A stretch of DNA of 64,000 nucleotides from Erwinia sp. OLFS4 (GCF_002752165.1 NZ_MOMB01000047.1:124001-188000), one strand, 5' to 3'. Shown: positions 40,806 through 49,645, counted from the stretch's first letter. Translations and numbers: made by a program. Notes: generated by a model from the letters alone, not told the origin.

Positions 40806-41110
40806 GCAGATGGGTTCGAGCAGAAATCATGATCATCCGCCAGTGTGCCGGAACTATGACTGTAGAGAGCATCGGTCGGCTGATTGGCAGAACGGGCGCA
40901 GCAGTTAGAGCAAAAGCCCGTGAGCGAGGTATCAGGCTGTACCTTCGCGGGGATTACCACCAGTCAGCAAAATACCGCCAAGCAGATATCGAGCTGGCGC
41001 GGGAGCTGCATTGCGAAGGTGTAAGCCGCCGGGATATTGCCGAAAAACTGGAAATGCCAATCGGCGCTGTTAACCAGTACGTCTATTTCGAGCGGAGGGT
41101 TTCAGCATGA
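40802..41110 (+). CDS. Small DNA-binding protein with two HTH-like units, 102 aa
   Basis: The start at 40802 overlaps the previous stop as ATGA. The first unit is VESIGRLIGRTGAAVRAKAR, the second ELARELHCEGVSRRDIAEKL followed by EMPIGAVNQYVYFE. Both read as helix-turn-helix segments. It is basic overall. A transcription regulator of the early operon or of host genes is likely. Confidence 0.6.
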   Translation: MSRWVRAEIMIIRQCAGTMTVESIGRLIGRTGAAVRAKARERGIRLYLRGDYHQSAKYRQADIELARELHCEGVSRRDIAEKLEMPIGAVNQYVYFERRVSA

Positions 41111-41352
41111 GCATGATATCCCTCTACCCGGCGGTTAAACAAATACATTTCTACGTCAATGATGCCTCTCCAGAGCTGATCAAAGAACGTCGAATTTATC
41201 TCGAAAATTACCTTCTTCCATGTTGGATAGGCAGGCTGAACGAAATGCAGTCATGGAAAGAAACTTCCGCTACGGATTTGGAGCTTCTCGCGGAATATCA
41301 AAAAGGGGTGGATTTTCTAACCGAAGCATTGAAGCAGGAACATAAAGCATGA
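41107..41352 (+). CDS. Unknown phage protein, 81 aa
   Basis: Starts MSMISLYPAVKQIHFYVNDA, helical from residue 20 on (SPELIKERRIYLENYLLPCW, LELLAEYQKGVDFLTEALKQ). No membrane segment or catalytic motif. Coupled by ATGA on both sides. Confidence 0.55.
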   Translation: MSMISLYPAVKQIHFYVNDASPELIKERRIYLENYLLPCWIGRLNEMQSWKETSATDLELLAEYQKGVDFLTEALKQEHKA

Positions 41353-41771
41353 CTACCCAAATCGTATTCGTGAACGGCAAATCAAAATGTGGCTGCGTGA
41401 TGGAATATAGCGACGGCGGTGGTGAATATTCAGACGTTCATACGATAACACCTTGCGCTGCACACTCACATCGGGAAGTCGCCTCTCAACCCGTTGGTTA
41501 TTTCGCTTATGACACAGACGGCGGTTTCACTAACCACAACACAGCAGAGCGAGCACAGAAAGAAGCACAGGACGCTATCGAGTATTTCCGCGAGACGGCC
41601 TGCGATGGTTGGAGTGATGAGGTCGATAGTGTTTGCTGGGGCGTTATCCTGCAACAGGCAAAGCAAACCGATATAAGACCACGGACTGACGAGGATAAGT
41701 GCGAATCCCACATTGAGGAAATTTGCGATTACGTGTTGTTGCCAGAGCTAAAAAATGTTGGTGGATTATGA
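41349..41771 (+). CDS. Ea22-type modular early protein, 140 aa
   Basis: Starts MTTQIVFVNGKSKCGCVMEY. The second half has PVGYFAYDTDGGFTNHNTAE and GWSDEVDSVCWGVILQQAKQ, a module often found at the C-terminus of variable early phage proteins (sector with 'WGVI'). The N-terminal CGC and a following CAAHSH could bind metal. Function unknown. Confidence 0.55.
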   Translation: MTTQIVFVNGKSKCGCVMEYSDGGGEYSDVHTITPCAAHSHREVASQPVGYFAYDTDGGFTNHNTAERAQKEAQDAIEYFRETACDGWSDEVDSVCWGVILQQAKQTDIRPRTDEDKCESHIEEICDYVLLPELKNVGGL

Positions 41772-43408
41772 GTGAAGTGACAGAAATCCTGTACGGAGAA
41801 CTGTCGGATGGGGCGTTTTTCGCCCCAGCTTCTTCCGACCTTGTTGATTCACTAATCGGCCAGTACAAACAACTCCGGGCCGATATAGAAATGATGTCCG
41901 GGTTAATTAACACGCACCATGCATCAGTACACCATTTTCTGGACGGTAATCAGGACCATAATCGCCGCCATTATTTCGGCGGTGTCAGTAATCTATTTAA
42001 ACTCGAAGGCGCTATCGCCAGCCTGAATGCAACATTCTGGCAAAAAGCCCTGAACATGACCGACGTGTACGAATATATGCCGAACAATCGGCGCACAGAG
42101 TGGAACGAGCAGATCCGGGAAATGAAAACGCCCGACTTCGAAGAAGAAACCGTGCGACCAACAATCATGGAACTGCTTAACTCACGCCAGAAATTCTTCT
42201 CCGAGCGAGTAGATGGCATTTTTCGCGCTCTTTCCGGCGACCACGTTACCAACAGGCCGGAAGGTTTCGGCAAACGCATGATCCTCTCGCGAGTGTTCAA
42301 CGACTACGGAACAACCAATCATGATATGAGCGGCTATATCCAGGATCTACGGCAGGTTATCGCGAAATTCATGGGACGCGATGAACCCCGCTGGCGTGTA
42401 ACCGACGACGCACTACAGGAAGCCCGTTGCCGGCACGGTGAATGGCTGGTGCTGGACGGTGGCGCGTTGCGTGTCCGTGCATATCTGAAAGGTACAGCAC
42501 ACCTCGAAGTGCACCCGGATATGGCCTGGCGGCTTAACTGCATTCTGGCGCACCTGTACCCGCTGGCAATCCCTCCACAATTCCGCCAGAAGCCAAAGAG
42601 AAAGCTGAAAGATTTCGCGCTAATGAGCAAGCCACTCCCCTTCGCCGTTCTGGAAGTGCTGGCGGGATTAAAGGCAGAACGTCACACCCCGATTCATCGT
42701 AACCGCTGGGATGAACCGACACAGCCTCTGACTACCAATCCGTACAACCGCCGATTTGACTGGCGCGACGAAGACAAAGCGATCCGGGGTCAGGCGGGGA
42801 AAATACTGGAAACCATCGGCGGCGTGTTGATTAAAGCGGGTCCAAATAAAAATATCAACATCTGGGAGTTCGACTATGACCCCGCCCGGGTGCTGGGTGA
42901 AATTATAGCGTCCGGGTGTATTCCTGATCATCAGTCGCACCAGTTTTACCCTACCCCTGAATCGCTGGCTGAGTGGGCCGTTTCCGAAGCCGATATTCAG
43001 CATGGCGATTCCTGCCTGGAGCCGAGTGCCGGCACCGGAAACCTTGCCGTACTGATGCCGGGAGACCAGACCCAATGTGTTGAAATATCAGCGCTTCACT
43101 GTCGGGTACTGGAGGCGAAAGGTTACGCCGTCGAACAGGCTGATTTCATCCAGTGGGCCGAAGCCACCAGCAGCCGCTTTGACAAAGTGGTAATGAACCC
43201 ACCGTTCAGCGAAGGACGAGCCAAAGCGCATGTGGAATCTGCTGCCAGCCTCGTTAAACCCGGCGGCCGTCTTGTGGCCATCCTGCCCGGAAGTATGTGG
43301 AAAAAAGATATTTTGCCCGGCTGGTCATCTAGCTGGTCTGGATTAATTGATAACGAGTTTGACGGTACCGGCGTTTCAGTCGTCATGCTGAAAGCCGATC
43401 GCAAGTGA
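41768..43408 (+). CDS. DUF4942 protein with N6-adenine-type methyltransferase domain
   Basis: 546 residues from MSEVTEILYGELSDGAFFAP. The start at 41768 gives an ATGA overlap. Residues ~60-250 form the DUF4942 region (HHASVHHFLDGNQDHNRRHY, FGGVSNLFKLEGAIASLN). The C-terminal ~160 residues are a class I methyltransferase: SHQFYPTPESLAEWAV, motif I CLEPSAGTGNLAVL, motif IV KVVMNPPFSEGRAKAHVE. NPPF suggests an adenine N6 target. This is the third DNA methylase of the prophage, on the early plus strand, before xis and int. Confidence 0.85.
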   Translation: MSEVTEILYGELSDGAFFAPASSDLVDSLIGQYKQLRADIEMMSGLINTHHASVHHFLDGNQDHNRRHYFGGVSNLFKLEGAIASLNATFWQKALNMTDVYEYMPNNRRTEWNEQIREMKTPDFEEETVRPTIMELLNSRQKFFSERVDGIFRALSGDHVTNRPEGFGKRMILSRVFNDYGTTNHDMSGYIQDLRQVIAKFMGRDEPRWRVTDDALQEARCRHGEWLVLDGGALRVRAYLKGTAHLEVHPDMAWRLNCILAHLYPLAIPPQFRQKPKRKLKDFALMSKPLPFAVLEVLAGLKAERHTPIHRNRWDEPTQPLTTNPYNRRFDWRDEDKAIRGQAGKILETIGGVLIKAGPNKNINIWEFDYDPARVLGEIIASGCIPDHQSHQFYPTPESLAEWAVSEADIQHGDSCLEPSAGTGNLAVLMPGDQTQCVEISALHCRVLEAKGYAVEQADFIQWAEATSSRFDKVVMNPPFSEGRAKAHVESAASLVKPGGRLVAILPGSMWKKDILPGWSSSWSGLIDNEFDGTGVSVVMLKADRK

Positions 43409-43431
43409 TTTTTGATAATCAGTTTTAAAGC

Positions 43432-43457
43432 CCGGTCAGAGCTAAATTACTGACCGG
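43432..43457. promoter_or_regulatory. Inverted repeat upstream of xis
   Basis: CCGGTCAG and CTGACCGG separated by ten bases, ending 17 bases before the xis ATG. It could be an operator, an mRNA hairpin that controls xis/int translation, or a weak terminator of the upstream operon. Confidence 0.45.
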
Positions 43458-43474
43458 CTGTATGAGGTACGAGT

Positions 43475-43726
43475 ATGGCCAGAATGGTGAGCTTGGAAGA
43501 ATGGGCGGCGGAAGAATTTGGAAGTTTAGCCCCCAGCCTTCGCACATTAAAAAAATATGCCAAGGGCCACATGATGGCACCACCAGCCAGAAGGGTTGGC
43601 AGAGAGTGGATGATTGATCGTGAAGCCCGGTTTATCGGCATTTTAGCTGAGCCCAAAATCGCACCGACCGCAAACCCCAAGCTGAGAAGGATTATTGAAG
43701 ATGGCTGCCAGACCACGAACCCATAA
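43475..43726 (+). CDS. xis: Excisionase
   Basis: An 83-residue basic protein starting MARMVSLEEWAAEEFGSLAP. LRTLKKYAKGHMMAPPARRV and GREWMIDREARFIG are the winged-helix excisionase pattern of the lambda Xis type. It overlaps the integrase start by 26 bases. It directs Int toward excision by bending DNA at attR. Confidence 0.85.
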   Translation: MARMVSLEEWAAEEFGSLAPSLRTLKKYAKGHMMAPPARRVGREWMIDREARFIGILAEPKIAPTANPKLRRIIEDGCQTTNP

Positions 43727-44834
43727 AATAACCATCCCTAATCTGTACTCAAAGCTGGATAAGCGTACCGGACGCGTGTACTGGCAATACAAACACCCTG
43801 TAACGGGTAAATTTCACAGCCTCGGTACTGATGCTGAAGAAGCCAGACAGGTCGCCAGTGAGGCCAACGACATTATCGCGGAACAGCGCACCCGGCAGAT
43901 CCTCAGCGTTAACGAAAAAATCGCCCGTATGCGTGAGTCCAGAGAATTTATCACCGTGACAACCTGGCTGGATCGCTACCTTGCTATCCAGCAGGAACGA
44001 CTTGAAACAGGAGATATTAAATTGAACTCAGTAAAACAGAAGAAAAAGCCCGTTGAACTGCTACGCCAGCACTCCGGGATGATGTATCTGAAAGATATTA
44101 CCACGCTGGAAATCGCGGAGGTTGTGGATGCGGTAAAAGCCCAGGGCTACAATCGTATGGCGCAGGTTGTCCGGACTACGCTGATCGACGTGTTCAAGGA
44201 AGCCCAGCACGCCGGGCATGTTCCCCCTGGCTACAATCCGGCACAGGCCACACGTCAGCCGCGTAACCGGGTAATACGCGAGCGCCTTTCCCTCGAAGAG
44301 TGGAAAGAAATTTACGCCGCGGCTGAGCACCACCCGCCCTACCTTCAGTGTGCGATGCTGCTGGCCGTCGTCACCGGACAACGCATTGGGGATATTTCTC
44401 GGATGAAGTTCTCCGACATCTGGGATGATATGCTTCACGTCGAGCATGAAAAGACTGGCGCCAAAGTGGCGTTACCACTGTCACTGCGTTGTGAAGCGCT
44501 GAATATTACCCTGCGTGAGGTTGTGGCTAAATGCCGCGATGCCGTAGTCAGTAAATACCTGGTACATTTCCGGCACAGTACATCGCAGGCCACGAGGGGT
44601 GATCGGGTTTCGGCTAACTCCATCACCACCACATTTAAAAAAGCCAGAAATCGTACCGGTATTTCATGGCCTGACCGAAAAGCACCCACATTTCACGAAC
44701 AGCGCTCACTGTCAGAAAGACTGTATGAGGCTCAGGGGATCGATACGCAAAAATTACTCGGTCACAAGTCACCTCAACAGACGGCAAAATACCATGATGA
44801 CCGTGGAAAAGACTGGACGGTTGTAGCCGTCTGA
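43701..44834 (+). CDS. int: Tyrosine integrase, lambda family
   Basis: 377 residues from MAARPRTHKITIPNLYSKLD. An in-frame TTG six bases earlier is less likely. It has an N-terminal arm-binding part, a core-binding domain (~70-170), and a catalytic domain with Arg in AVVTGQRIGDISRMKF, HxxR in FHEQRSLSERL (His332, Arg335), His355 in LLGHKSPQQTAKYH and nucleophile Tyr364. It catalyses integration at the icd-type attachment sequence that follows. Its end converges on the icd tail with a shared terminator between them. Confidence 0.93.
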   Translation: MAARPRTHKITIPNLYSKLDKRTGRVYWQYKHPVTGKFHSLGTDAEEARQVASEANDIIAEQRTRQILSVNEKIARMRESREFITVTTWLDRYLAIQQERLETGDIKLNSVKQKKKPVELLRQHSGMMYLKDITTLEIAEVVDAVKAQGYNRMAQVVRTTLIDVFKEAQHAGHVPPGYNPAQATRQPRNRVIRERLSLEEWKEIYAAAEHHPPYLQCAMLLAVVTGQRIGDISRMKFSDIWDDMLHVEHEKTGAKVALPLSLRCEALNITLREVVAKCRDAVVSKYLVHFRHSTSQATRGDRVSANSITTTFKKARNRTGISWPDRKAPTFHEQRSLSERLYEAQGIDTQKLLGHKSPQQTAKYHDDRGKDWTVVAV

Positions 44835-44853
44835 ACAGCATATTTTATAGCCA

Positions 44854-44889
44854 GTTTTGGGGAAGAGTTTTGGGGAAGTTTTGGGGAAA
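44854..44889. repeat. Three direct repeats GTTTTGGGGAA, probable Int arm sites
   Basis: Copies begin at 44854, 44867 and 44878. They lie between the int stop and the attachment region, where lambda-family integrases bind P' arm sequences. Confidence 0.65.
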
Positions 44890-44904
44890 GGATTTGAGAA
44901 GAAG

Positions 44905-44939
44905 AAAACCAACATAAATTTAACATCTATGTTGGTTTT
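44905..44939. terminator. Bidirectional terminator between int and icd tail
   Basis: AAAACCAACATA and TATGTTGGTTTT form a perfect 12-base stem with an 11-base loop, giving a T-run on each strand. It ends both the int transcript and the transcript of the opposing speA-icd gene. Confidence 0.85.
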
Positions 44940-44956
44940 TTGTTGCGCTGGATGTG

Positions 44957-45109
44957 TTACATATTCGCGATAATCGCGTCGCCAAATTCACTGCATTTCA
45001 GCAACTTAGCGCCTTCCATCAGGCGTTCGAAGTCATAGGTTACGGTTTTCGCGTTAATCGCTCCTTCCATTCCTTTAACAATTAAGTCGGCGGCTTCGAA
45101 CCATTCCAT
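44957..45109 (-). other. Phage-borne 3' end of icd (attachment region)
   Basis: Fifty codons plus stop encode [39 protein letters not shown] and DAIIANM, almost identical to the C-terminus of enterobacterial isocitrate dehydrogenase. Phages of the e14/21 type carry such an icd tail so that integration restores the gene. The length (~153 bases) is close to that known for e14. Confidence 0.88.
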
Positions 45110-45925
45110 ATGAAAATGCAACAGCTGCAGACTTTCCAGCCGTCCGGCCTGACGCATAATATCCACCAGCTGCAGCACCTGAGTGGCGGACAAACCAAAT
45201 TTGGACTTTTCGCCGCCGCTGGATTGCCATTTACCCGAGCCCTGAGAAGCAAGACGCGCGCGAATCCCCAACCGGGGTATCACATTGAGTCGCTCAGCCT
45301 CTTCCAGTACCAGCTTGACCTCGGTCATTTTTTCCAGCACCAGGTACACTTTGTGACCAATTTTTTCGCCGATCAGCGCCAGCCGGATATATTCACGATC
45401 CTTGTAGCCATTACACACAATCACCGAACGGGTCATACCCGCATGCGCCAGTACCGCCATAAGCTCGGCCTTGGAACCGGCTTCCAGCCCCAGGGGTTCA
45501 CCGGAATTGATCAATGACTCAATGACGCGCTTATGCTGGTTAACTTTAATCGGATACACCAGAAAGTAATCGCCTTGATAGCCGTAAGACTCACGGGCGC
45601 GTTTAAAAGCGGCATTAATTGAACGCAGGCGGTGCTGCAAAATCTGCGGAAAGCAAAACAACGCGGGCAGGCGTTGCCCGTCGGCTTCACGTTCTTTCAC
45701 CAGTTTCGCAAGATCAACCCGGGCTTCTGGCACATCCGGATCGGGACAAACGCTAATATGCCCCAGCTCGTTGACGTCATAATAGTTGTTACCCCACCAG
45801 GCGATATTATAGGTCCTGAGCATCTTGCTGGCGTCTTTATCATTCATCGCTACCTCCTGCATGGAGCGCAGTTCACCCTGTTCGCCTGCTGACGAACGCT
45901 TAATCTTTTTTATGTCGTCAGACAT
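44957..45925 (-). pseudogene. speA: speA N-terminal half fused in frame to icd C-terminal tail
   Basis: 322 residues from [20 protein letters not shown] (an ATG one codon earlier is the alternative). Residues 1-272 match the first part of biosynthetic arginine decarboxylase: [37 protein letters not shown] with the PLP lysine, and QLLHFH. Then the sequence changes abruptly to [16 protein letters not shown], the icd tail. Intact SpeA is about 658 residues, so more than half, including later active-site and oligomer residues, is missing. The fusion should be inactive as a decarboxylase. Agmatine/putrescine synthesis would then depend on other enzymes. The remaining part of speA, if present, should be beyond the other prophage end. 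Confidence 0.9.
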
Positions 45926-46007
45926 CATTCACCTCTAATATCATTGTAAATCACGTCATCAGACTGCGTGAAACGGTCGCAATAACGCATCAGGAACACA
46001 CTCAGGT

Positions 46008-46181
46008 TCAGATGCCCTCAGGCGTATCAGCGCTTAGACTCAGGCTGAGCTTAGCCGACACGCGTGTCCGCCGCATGACCGCAACGCGGAAATGGCATAG
46101 AGCACGGTCAGGGGTCAACAGAAGAAGAGCAATGCGCGCCGGTTTGCTGGCACAGCGGCTAAGAGAAAGCGCCTGCTTCAT
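46008..46181 (-). CDS. Possible Arg-rich leader peptide upstream of speA
   Basis: A 57-residue frame (MKQALSLSRCASKPARIALL) with GGAGGTG at good distance before the ATG, ending 82 bases before speA. It contains seven Arg residues, including RVAVMRRTRVSAK. E. coli has the unrelated small gene yqgB at this position. It could be a regulatory leader. The rest of the 660-base speA-metK interval holds the two divergent promoter regions and no other gene that I can support. Confidence 0.35.
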   Translation of the reverse strand: MKQALSLSRCASKPARIALLLLTPDRALCHFRVAVMRRTRVSAKLSLSLSADTPEGI

Positions 46182-46446
46182 CAGATTTATCACCTCCACA
46201 CACAGCGTGGCATGCGGTTTATGAGCGGGTGAAAACTGGCGGGGGAATGCCAGCATAAGCCTGCGGTGGAACAGCAGCGCGCCGCAAGACAGCGGCGATT
46301 TATACCGCGGGTCGCGCTAAATTGCAAAAGTAAAATAGGTCTGGCGCACCGGCGGGAAAAAATTATTCCTTCAAAGGTATAGGGTTACGTCATTACAACA
46401 AAAAACGCTGGTAATGGCCTGAGCCGGTCATTTAAAATAGCCATCC

Positions 46447-46478
46447 AGAAGTTAATCCATCTATACTGATTAACTTCT
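46447..46478 (+). promoter_or_regulatory. Tandem MetJ boxes upstream of metK
   Basis: Four adjacent 8-mers (AGAAGTTA, ATCCATCT, ATACTGAT, TAACTTCT) match the met box AGACGTCT at 5, 5, 4 and 5 positions, and the outer two are an inverted pair. MetJ with S-adenosylmethionine represses metK in Enterobacterales. Confidence 0.65.
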
Positions 46479-46591
46479 ACGCGTTTTGAACTGGTACTGC
46501 TACGGGTTTCGCCTTAGGAGGCTCTGGCCTTTGCCACTTGCCACTTGCCATGCAGTCTGTTTCTCACTCGTCAAAGTAAGGTAAAGAATTA

Positions 46592-47743
46592 ATGGCCAAA
46601 CATCTTTTCACCTCCGAGTCCGTATCAGAGGGTCATCCTGACAAAATCGCCGATCAAATTTCTGATGCTGTTCTCGACGCCATTTTGCAACAGGACCCTA
46701 AAGCCCGCGTTGCCTGTGAAACCTATGTCAAGACCGGCATGGTACTGGTGGGGGGTGAAATCACTACCACCGCCTGGGTCGACATTGAAGAAATCGCCCG
46801 GAATACCGTGCGTGAAATCGGCTATGTCCATTCTGATATGGGCTTTGACGCCAATTCCTGCGCGGTACTGAACGCTATCGGTAAACAGTCACCCGATATC
46901 AATCAGGGTGTGGATCGTGCCGATCCTCTTGAACAGGGTGCGGGTGACCAGGGGTTGATGTTTGGCTATGCCACTAACGAAACCCGCGAACTGATGCCTG
47001 CCCCCATTACCTATGCCCATCGTCTGGTACAGCGCCAGGCGGAAGTGCGTAAAAACGGCACCCTGCCGTGGCTTCGTCCGGATGCGAAAAGCCAGATCAC
47101 CTTCCAGTATGACGAAGGCAAAATCGTCGGAATTGATGCCGTGGTGCTTTCCACCCAGCATGCTGAAGACATCAGTCAGAAAGCGCTACAGGAAGCCGTC
47201 ATGGAAGAGATCATCAAGCCGGTTCTGCCTGCTGAATGGATTAACAGCGCCACCAAATATCACATCAACCCTACCGGACGCTTTGTTATTGGTGGCCCGA
47301 TGGGTGACTGTGGCCTGACCGGCCGTAAAATCATCGTTGACACCTACGGCGGCATGGCGCGCCACGGCGGCGGCGCCTTTTCCGGCAAAGATCCGTCTAA
47401 AGTTGACCGTTCAGCGGCTTATGCCGCGCGTTACGTAGCAAAAAACATCGTCGCTGCCGGCCTGGCAGATCGCTGTGAAATTCAGGTTTCTTATGCCATT
47501 GGCGTTGCCGAGCCGACGTCTATCATGGTTGAAACCTTCGGTACCGGTAAAATTGCCAATGAGCAGCTGACCCTGCTGGTACGTGAATTCTTTGACCTGC
47601 GGCCATACGGACTGATCAAGATGCTGGATCTGCTGCATCCGATTTACCGCGCTACCGCCGCTTACGGTCATTTTGGCCGCGAAGCGTTTCCGTGGGAAAA
47701 AACCGACAAAGCTGAGCAGCTACGTGAGGCCGCCGGCCGCTAA
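46592..47743 (+). CDS. metK: S-adenosylmethionine synthetase
   Basis: A 383-residue enzyme that makes S-adenosylmethionine from methionine and ATP. Signature regions are [20 protein letters not shown] at the N-terminus, [16 protein letters not shown] near residue 115, and [19 protein letters not shown] near 260. Length and sequence are as in E. coli. It is preceded by MetJ-type operators and followed by a clear terminator, so it is a single-gene unit. It supplies the methyl donor for the phage methylases as well as host needs. Confidence 0.98.
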   Translation: MAKHLFTSESVSEGHPDKIADQISDAVLDAILQQDPKARVACETYVKTGMVLVGGEITTTAWVDIEEIARNTVREIGYVHSDMGFDANSCAVLNAIGKQSPDINQGVDRADPLEQGAGDQGLMFGYATNETRELMPAPITYAHRLVQRQAEVRKNGTLPWLRPDAKSQITFQYDEGKIVGIDAVVLSTQHAEDISQKALQEAVMEEIIKPVLPAEWINSATKYHINPTGRFVIGGPMGDCGLTGRKIIVDTYGGMARHGGGAFSGKDPSKVDRSAAYAARYVAKNIVAAGLADRCEIQVSYAIGVAEPTSIMVETFGTGKIANEQLTLLVREFFDLRPYGLIKMLDLLHPIYRATAAYGHFGREAFPWEKTDKAEQLREAAGR

Positions 47744-47769
47744 ATCCTGTTAGTGAACGCATCTCCTGA

Positions 47770-47790
47770 GGGCGCATAAGCGCCCTTTTT
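47770..47790 (+). terminator. metK terminator
   Basis: GGGCGC, loop ATAA, GCGCCC followed by TTTTT, 26 bases after the metK stop. Confidence 0.9.
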
Positions 47791-48073
47791 ATTGCAACAA
47801 CATTTCCTGTGTCAATTACTGTCAAGTTCGCCAGCAGACTCTACACTGTATTAATCCTGTATGGTGATAATGATAACGACTACAATTAATAGCTATATGA
47901 TTTATAAGGAATTTATCTTAATTTCTTAATTTATTATATTGTAAAATTGCGTTATTTTCAGTGTCATCTGATAGTAACCGGACGGCATAATGGCAAAATC
48001 ACGAGGGGGATTATCCCATACTGGTTATTCATGCCAGAGCTGGAAAAAGTACTGTGAAGCAGTACGTTAGCGA

Positions 48074-48089
48074 GTGTAACCGATTACAT
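48074..48089 (+). promoter_or_regulatory. GalR/GalS operator upstream of galP
   Basis: GTGTAACCGATTACAT matches the GalR consensus GTGNAANCGNTTNCAC at all but the last base. It lies 85 bases before the galP start in a 430-base intergenic region that is A/T-rich near 47,880-47,960 and has no gene. Confidence 0.8.
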
Positions 48090-48092
48090 TAG

Positions 48093-48108
48093 TGTGATCT
48101 ATCGCACT
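48093..48108 (+). promoter_or_regulatory. CRP site upstream of galP
   Basis: TGTGATCTATCGCACT has a perfect left half TGTGA and a partial right half at the CRP spacing. Three bases separate it from the GalR operator, so cAMP-CRP activation and GalR repression would overlap, as for galP of E. coli. Confidence 0.7.
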
Positions 48109-48174
48109 TTCTTCCGCGCTGGTTTTTCCTAACATTGATAAAAACAAAATGCCGTTTACTTACATGGAGGCGTT

Positions 48175-49569
48175 ATGCCTGATTATAAAAAAACAAGCAA
48201 AACATCGAACAAAGCGATGACTTTTTTTGTTTGTTTCCTTGCCGCATTAGCCGGACTGTTGTTTGGTTTAGATATTGGCGTGATCGCCGGGGCATTACCC
48301 TTCATTGCAAAAGACTTTACGGTTAACGCCCATCAACAGGAGTGGATAGTCAGCTCCATGATGTTTGGCGCAGCGGTCGGCGCTATCGGCAGCGGCTGGA
48401 TGTCGTCACACCTTGGACGGAAGAAAAGCCTGATGGCAGGCGCAATATTATTCGTCATTGGTTCGCTATGGTCAGCAATGGCCCCTAATCCGGAAATGCT
48501 GATTGCCGCCCGCGTCGTACTGGGTCTGGCCGTTGGTGTCGCTTCCTATACCGCCCCGCTGTATCTTTCCGAAATTGCACCGGAAAAAATTCGCGGCAGT
48601 ATGATTTCCCTTTATCAGCTGATGATCACCATCGGCATTCTGGCGGCTTATCTGTCTGATACCGCTTTCAGCGCCGCCGGCGCCTGGCGCTGGATGCTGG
48701 GTATCATTATTATTCCGGCAATACTGCTGCTGATTGGCGTCTTCTTTCTGCCTAATAGTCCACGCTGGCTGGCGGCAAAAGGCAATTTTCGCGATGCACA
48801 ACGGGTACTGGACCGCCTGCGTGACACCAGCGAACAGGCCAAACGTGAACTGGATGAAATTCGTGAAAGTCTGAAAGTCAAACAGTCCGGCCTGCAGCTG
48901 TTCCAGAGCAACAGCCACTTCAGGCGTGCGGTATTTCTTGGCGTGCTGCTGCAGGTTATGCAGCAGTTCACCGGCATGAACGTTATCATGTACTATGCGC
49001 CAAAAATTTTCGAAATTGCCGGTTTTGCCAATACCACTGAACAGATGTGGGGAACGGTTATTGTTGGCCTGGTCAACGTGCTGGCAACCTTTATTGCCAT
49101 TGGCCTGGTGGACCGCTGGGGACGCAAACCAACCCTTATCCTCGGCTTTCTGGTGATGGCAGCCGGCATGGGCATTCTTGGCACCATGCTGCACTTAGGC
49201 ATTCATTCGCCAGGTGCGCAGTACTTTGCCATTGCCATGCTGCTGATGTTTATTGTTGGTTTCGCCATGAGTGCCGGACCGCTAATCTGGGTACTGTGTT
49301 CTGAAATCCAGCCGCTGAAAGGACGTGACTTTGGTATTACCGTTTCTACGGCAACCAACTGGATCGCCAATATGATTGTCGGTGCCACCTTCCTGACCAT
49401 GCTGAATACCCTGGGCAATGCCCCGACTTTCTGGGTCTATGCCGGCCTTAACGTCCTGTTTATCCTGATCACCATTGCACTGATCCCGGAAACCAAAAAC
49501 GTGACGCTGGAGCATATTGAACGTAACCTGATGAGCGGTAAAAAACTGCGCGATATCGGTCAGCAATAA
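48175..49569 (+). CDS. galP: Galactose/proton symporter
   Basis: A 464-residue major facilitator transporter with 12 hydrophobic segments. Family marks are [20 protein letters not shown] in helix 1, [20 protein letters not shown] between helices 2 and 3, [16 protein letters not shown] after helix 6, and [14 protein letters not shown] after helix 8. [19 protein letters not shown] comes at the C-terminus. GGAGG lies five bases before the ATG. It imports galactose (and glucose) with H+. The GalR and CRP sites upstream support the galP rather than another sugar-porter assignment. Confidence 0.95.
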   Translation: MPDYKKTSKTSNKAMTFFVCFLAALAGLLFGLDIGVIAGALPFIAKDFTVNAHQQEWIVSSMMFGAAVGAIGSGWMSSHLGRKKSLMAGAILFVIGSLWSAMAPNPEMLIAARVVLGLAVGVASYTAPLYLSEIAPEKIRGSMISLYQLMITIGILAAYLSDTAFSAAGAWRWMLGIIIIPAILLLIGVFFLPNSPRWLAAKGNFRDAQRVLDRLRDTSEQAKRELDEIRESLKVKQSGLQLFQSNSHFRRAVFLGVLLQVMQQFTGMNVIMYYAPKIFEIAGFANTTEQMWGTVIVGLVNVLATFIAIGLVDRWGRKPTLILGFLVMAAGMGILGTMLHLGIHSPGAQYFAIAMLLMFIVGFAMSAGPLIWVLCSEIQPLKGRDFGITVSTATNWIANMIVGATFLTMLNTLGNAPTFWVYAGLNVLFILITIALIPETKNVTLEHIERNLMSGKKLRDIGQQ

Positions 49570-49580
49570 ATCGCTCCCGA

Positions 49581-49606
49581 CCAGAGGCTGCAGCTGCAGC
49601 CTCTGG
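49581..49606. repeat. 26-bp perfect palindrome after galP
   Basis: CCAGAGGCTGCAG followed by its exact complement CTGCAGCCTCTGG. As RNA it makes a strong hairpin 12 bases after the galP stop. There is no T-run directly after it, so it may be a Rho-type or 3'-stabilising structure. Confidence 0.7.
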
Positions 49607-49645
49607 CAATTGCAGCCGGACTTTTGTCCGCGTATGCTGAGCACC

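Larger units (their letters stand above)
1..45109. mobile_element. Prophage, contractile-tailed, partial (left end outside window)
   Basis: Continuous phage genome from a tail fibre fragment at position 1 to the integrase at 44,834 and the attachment region at about 45,109. The modules in order are tail, head, terminase, modification cassette, lysis, Q antiterminator, methylases, hok/sok, replication, dicC/dicA switch, recombination, small early genes, xis and int. DUF3383 sheath, DUF1073 portal, DUF2184 capsid and baseplate J proteins indicate a myovirus-type particle. I saw no frameshift or stop breaking a structural gene, so the element may be intact. The other attachment site must lie beyond position 1. 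Confidence 0.95.

Noticed and set aside
48472-49194. 240-codon minus-strand frame opposite galP
   Set aside because: Antisense shadow; His/Gln-rich composition is typical of reversed transporter codons.
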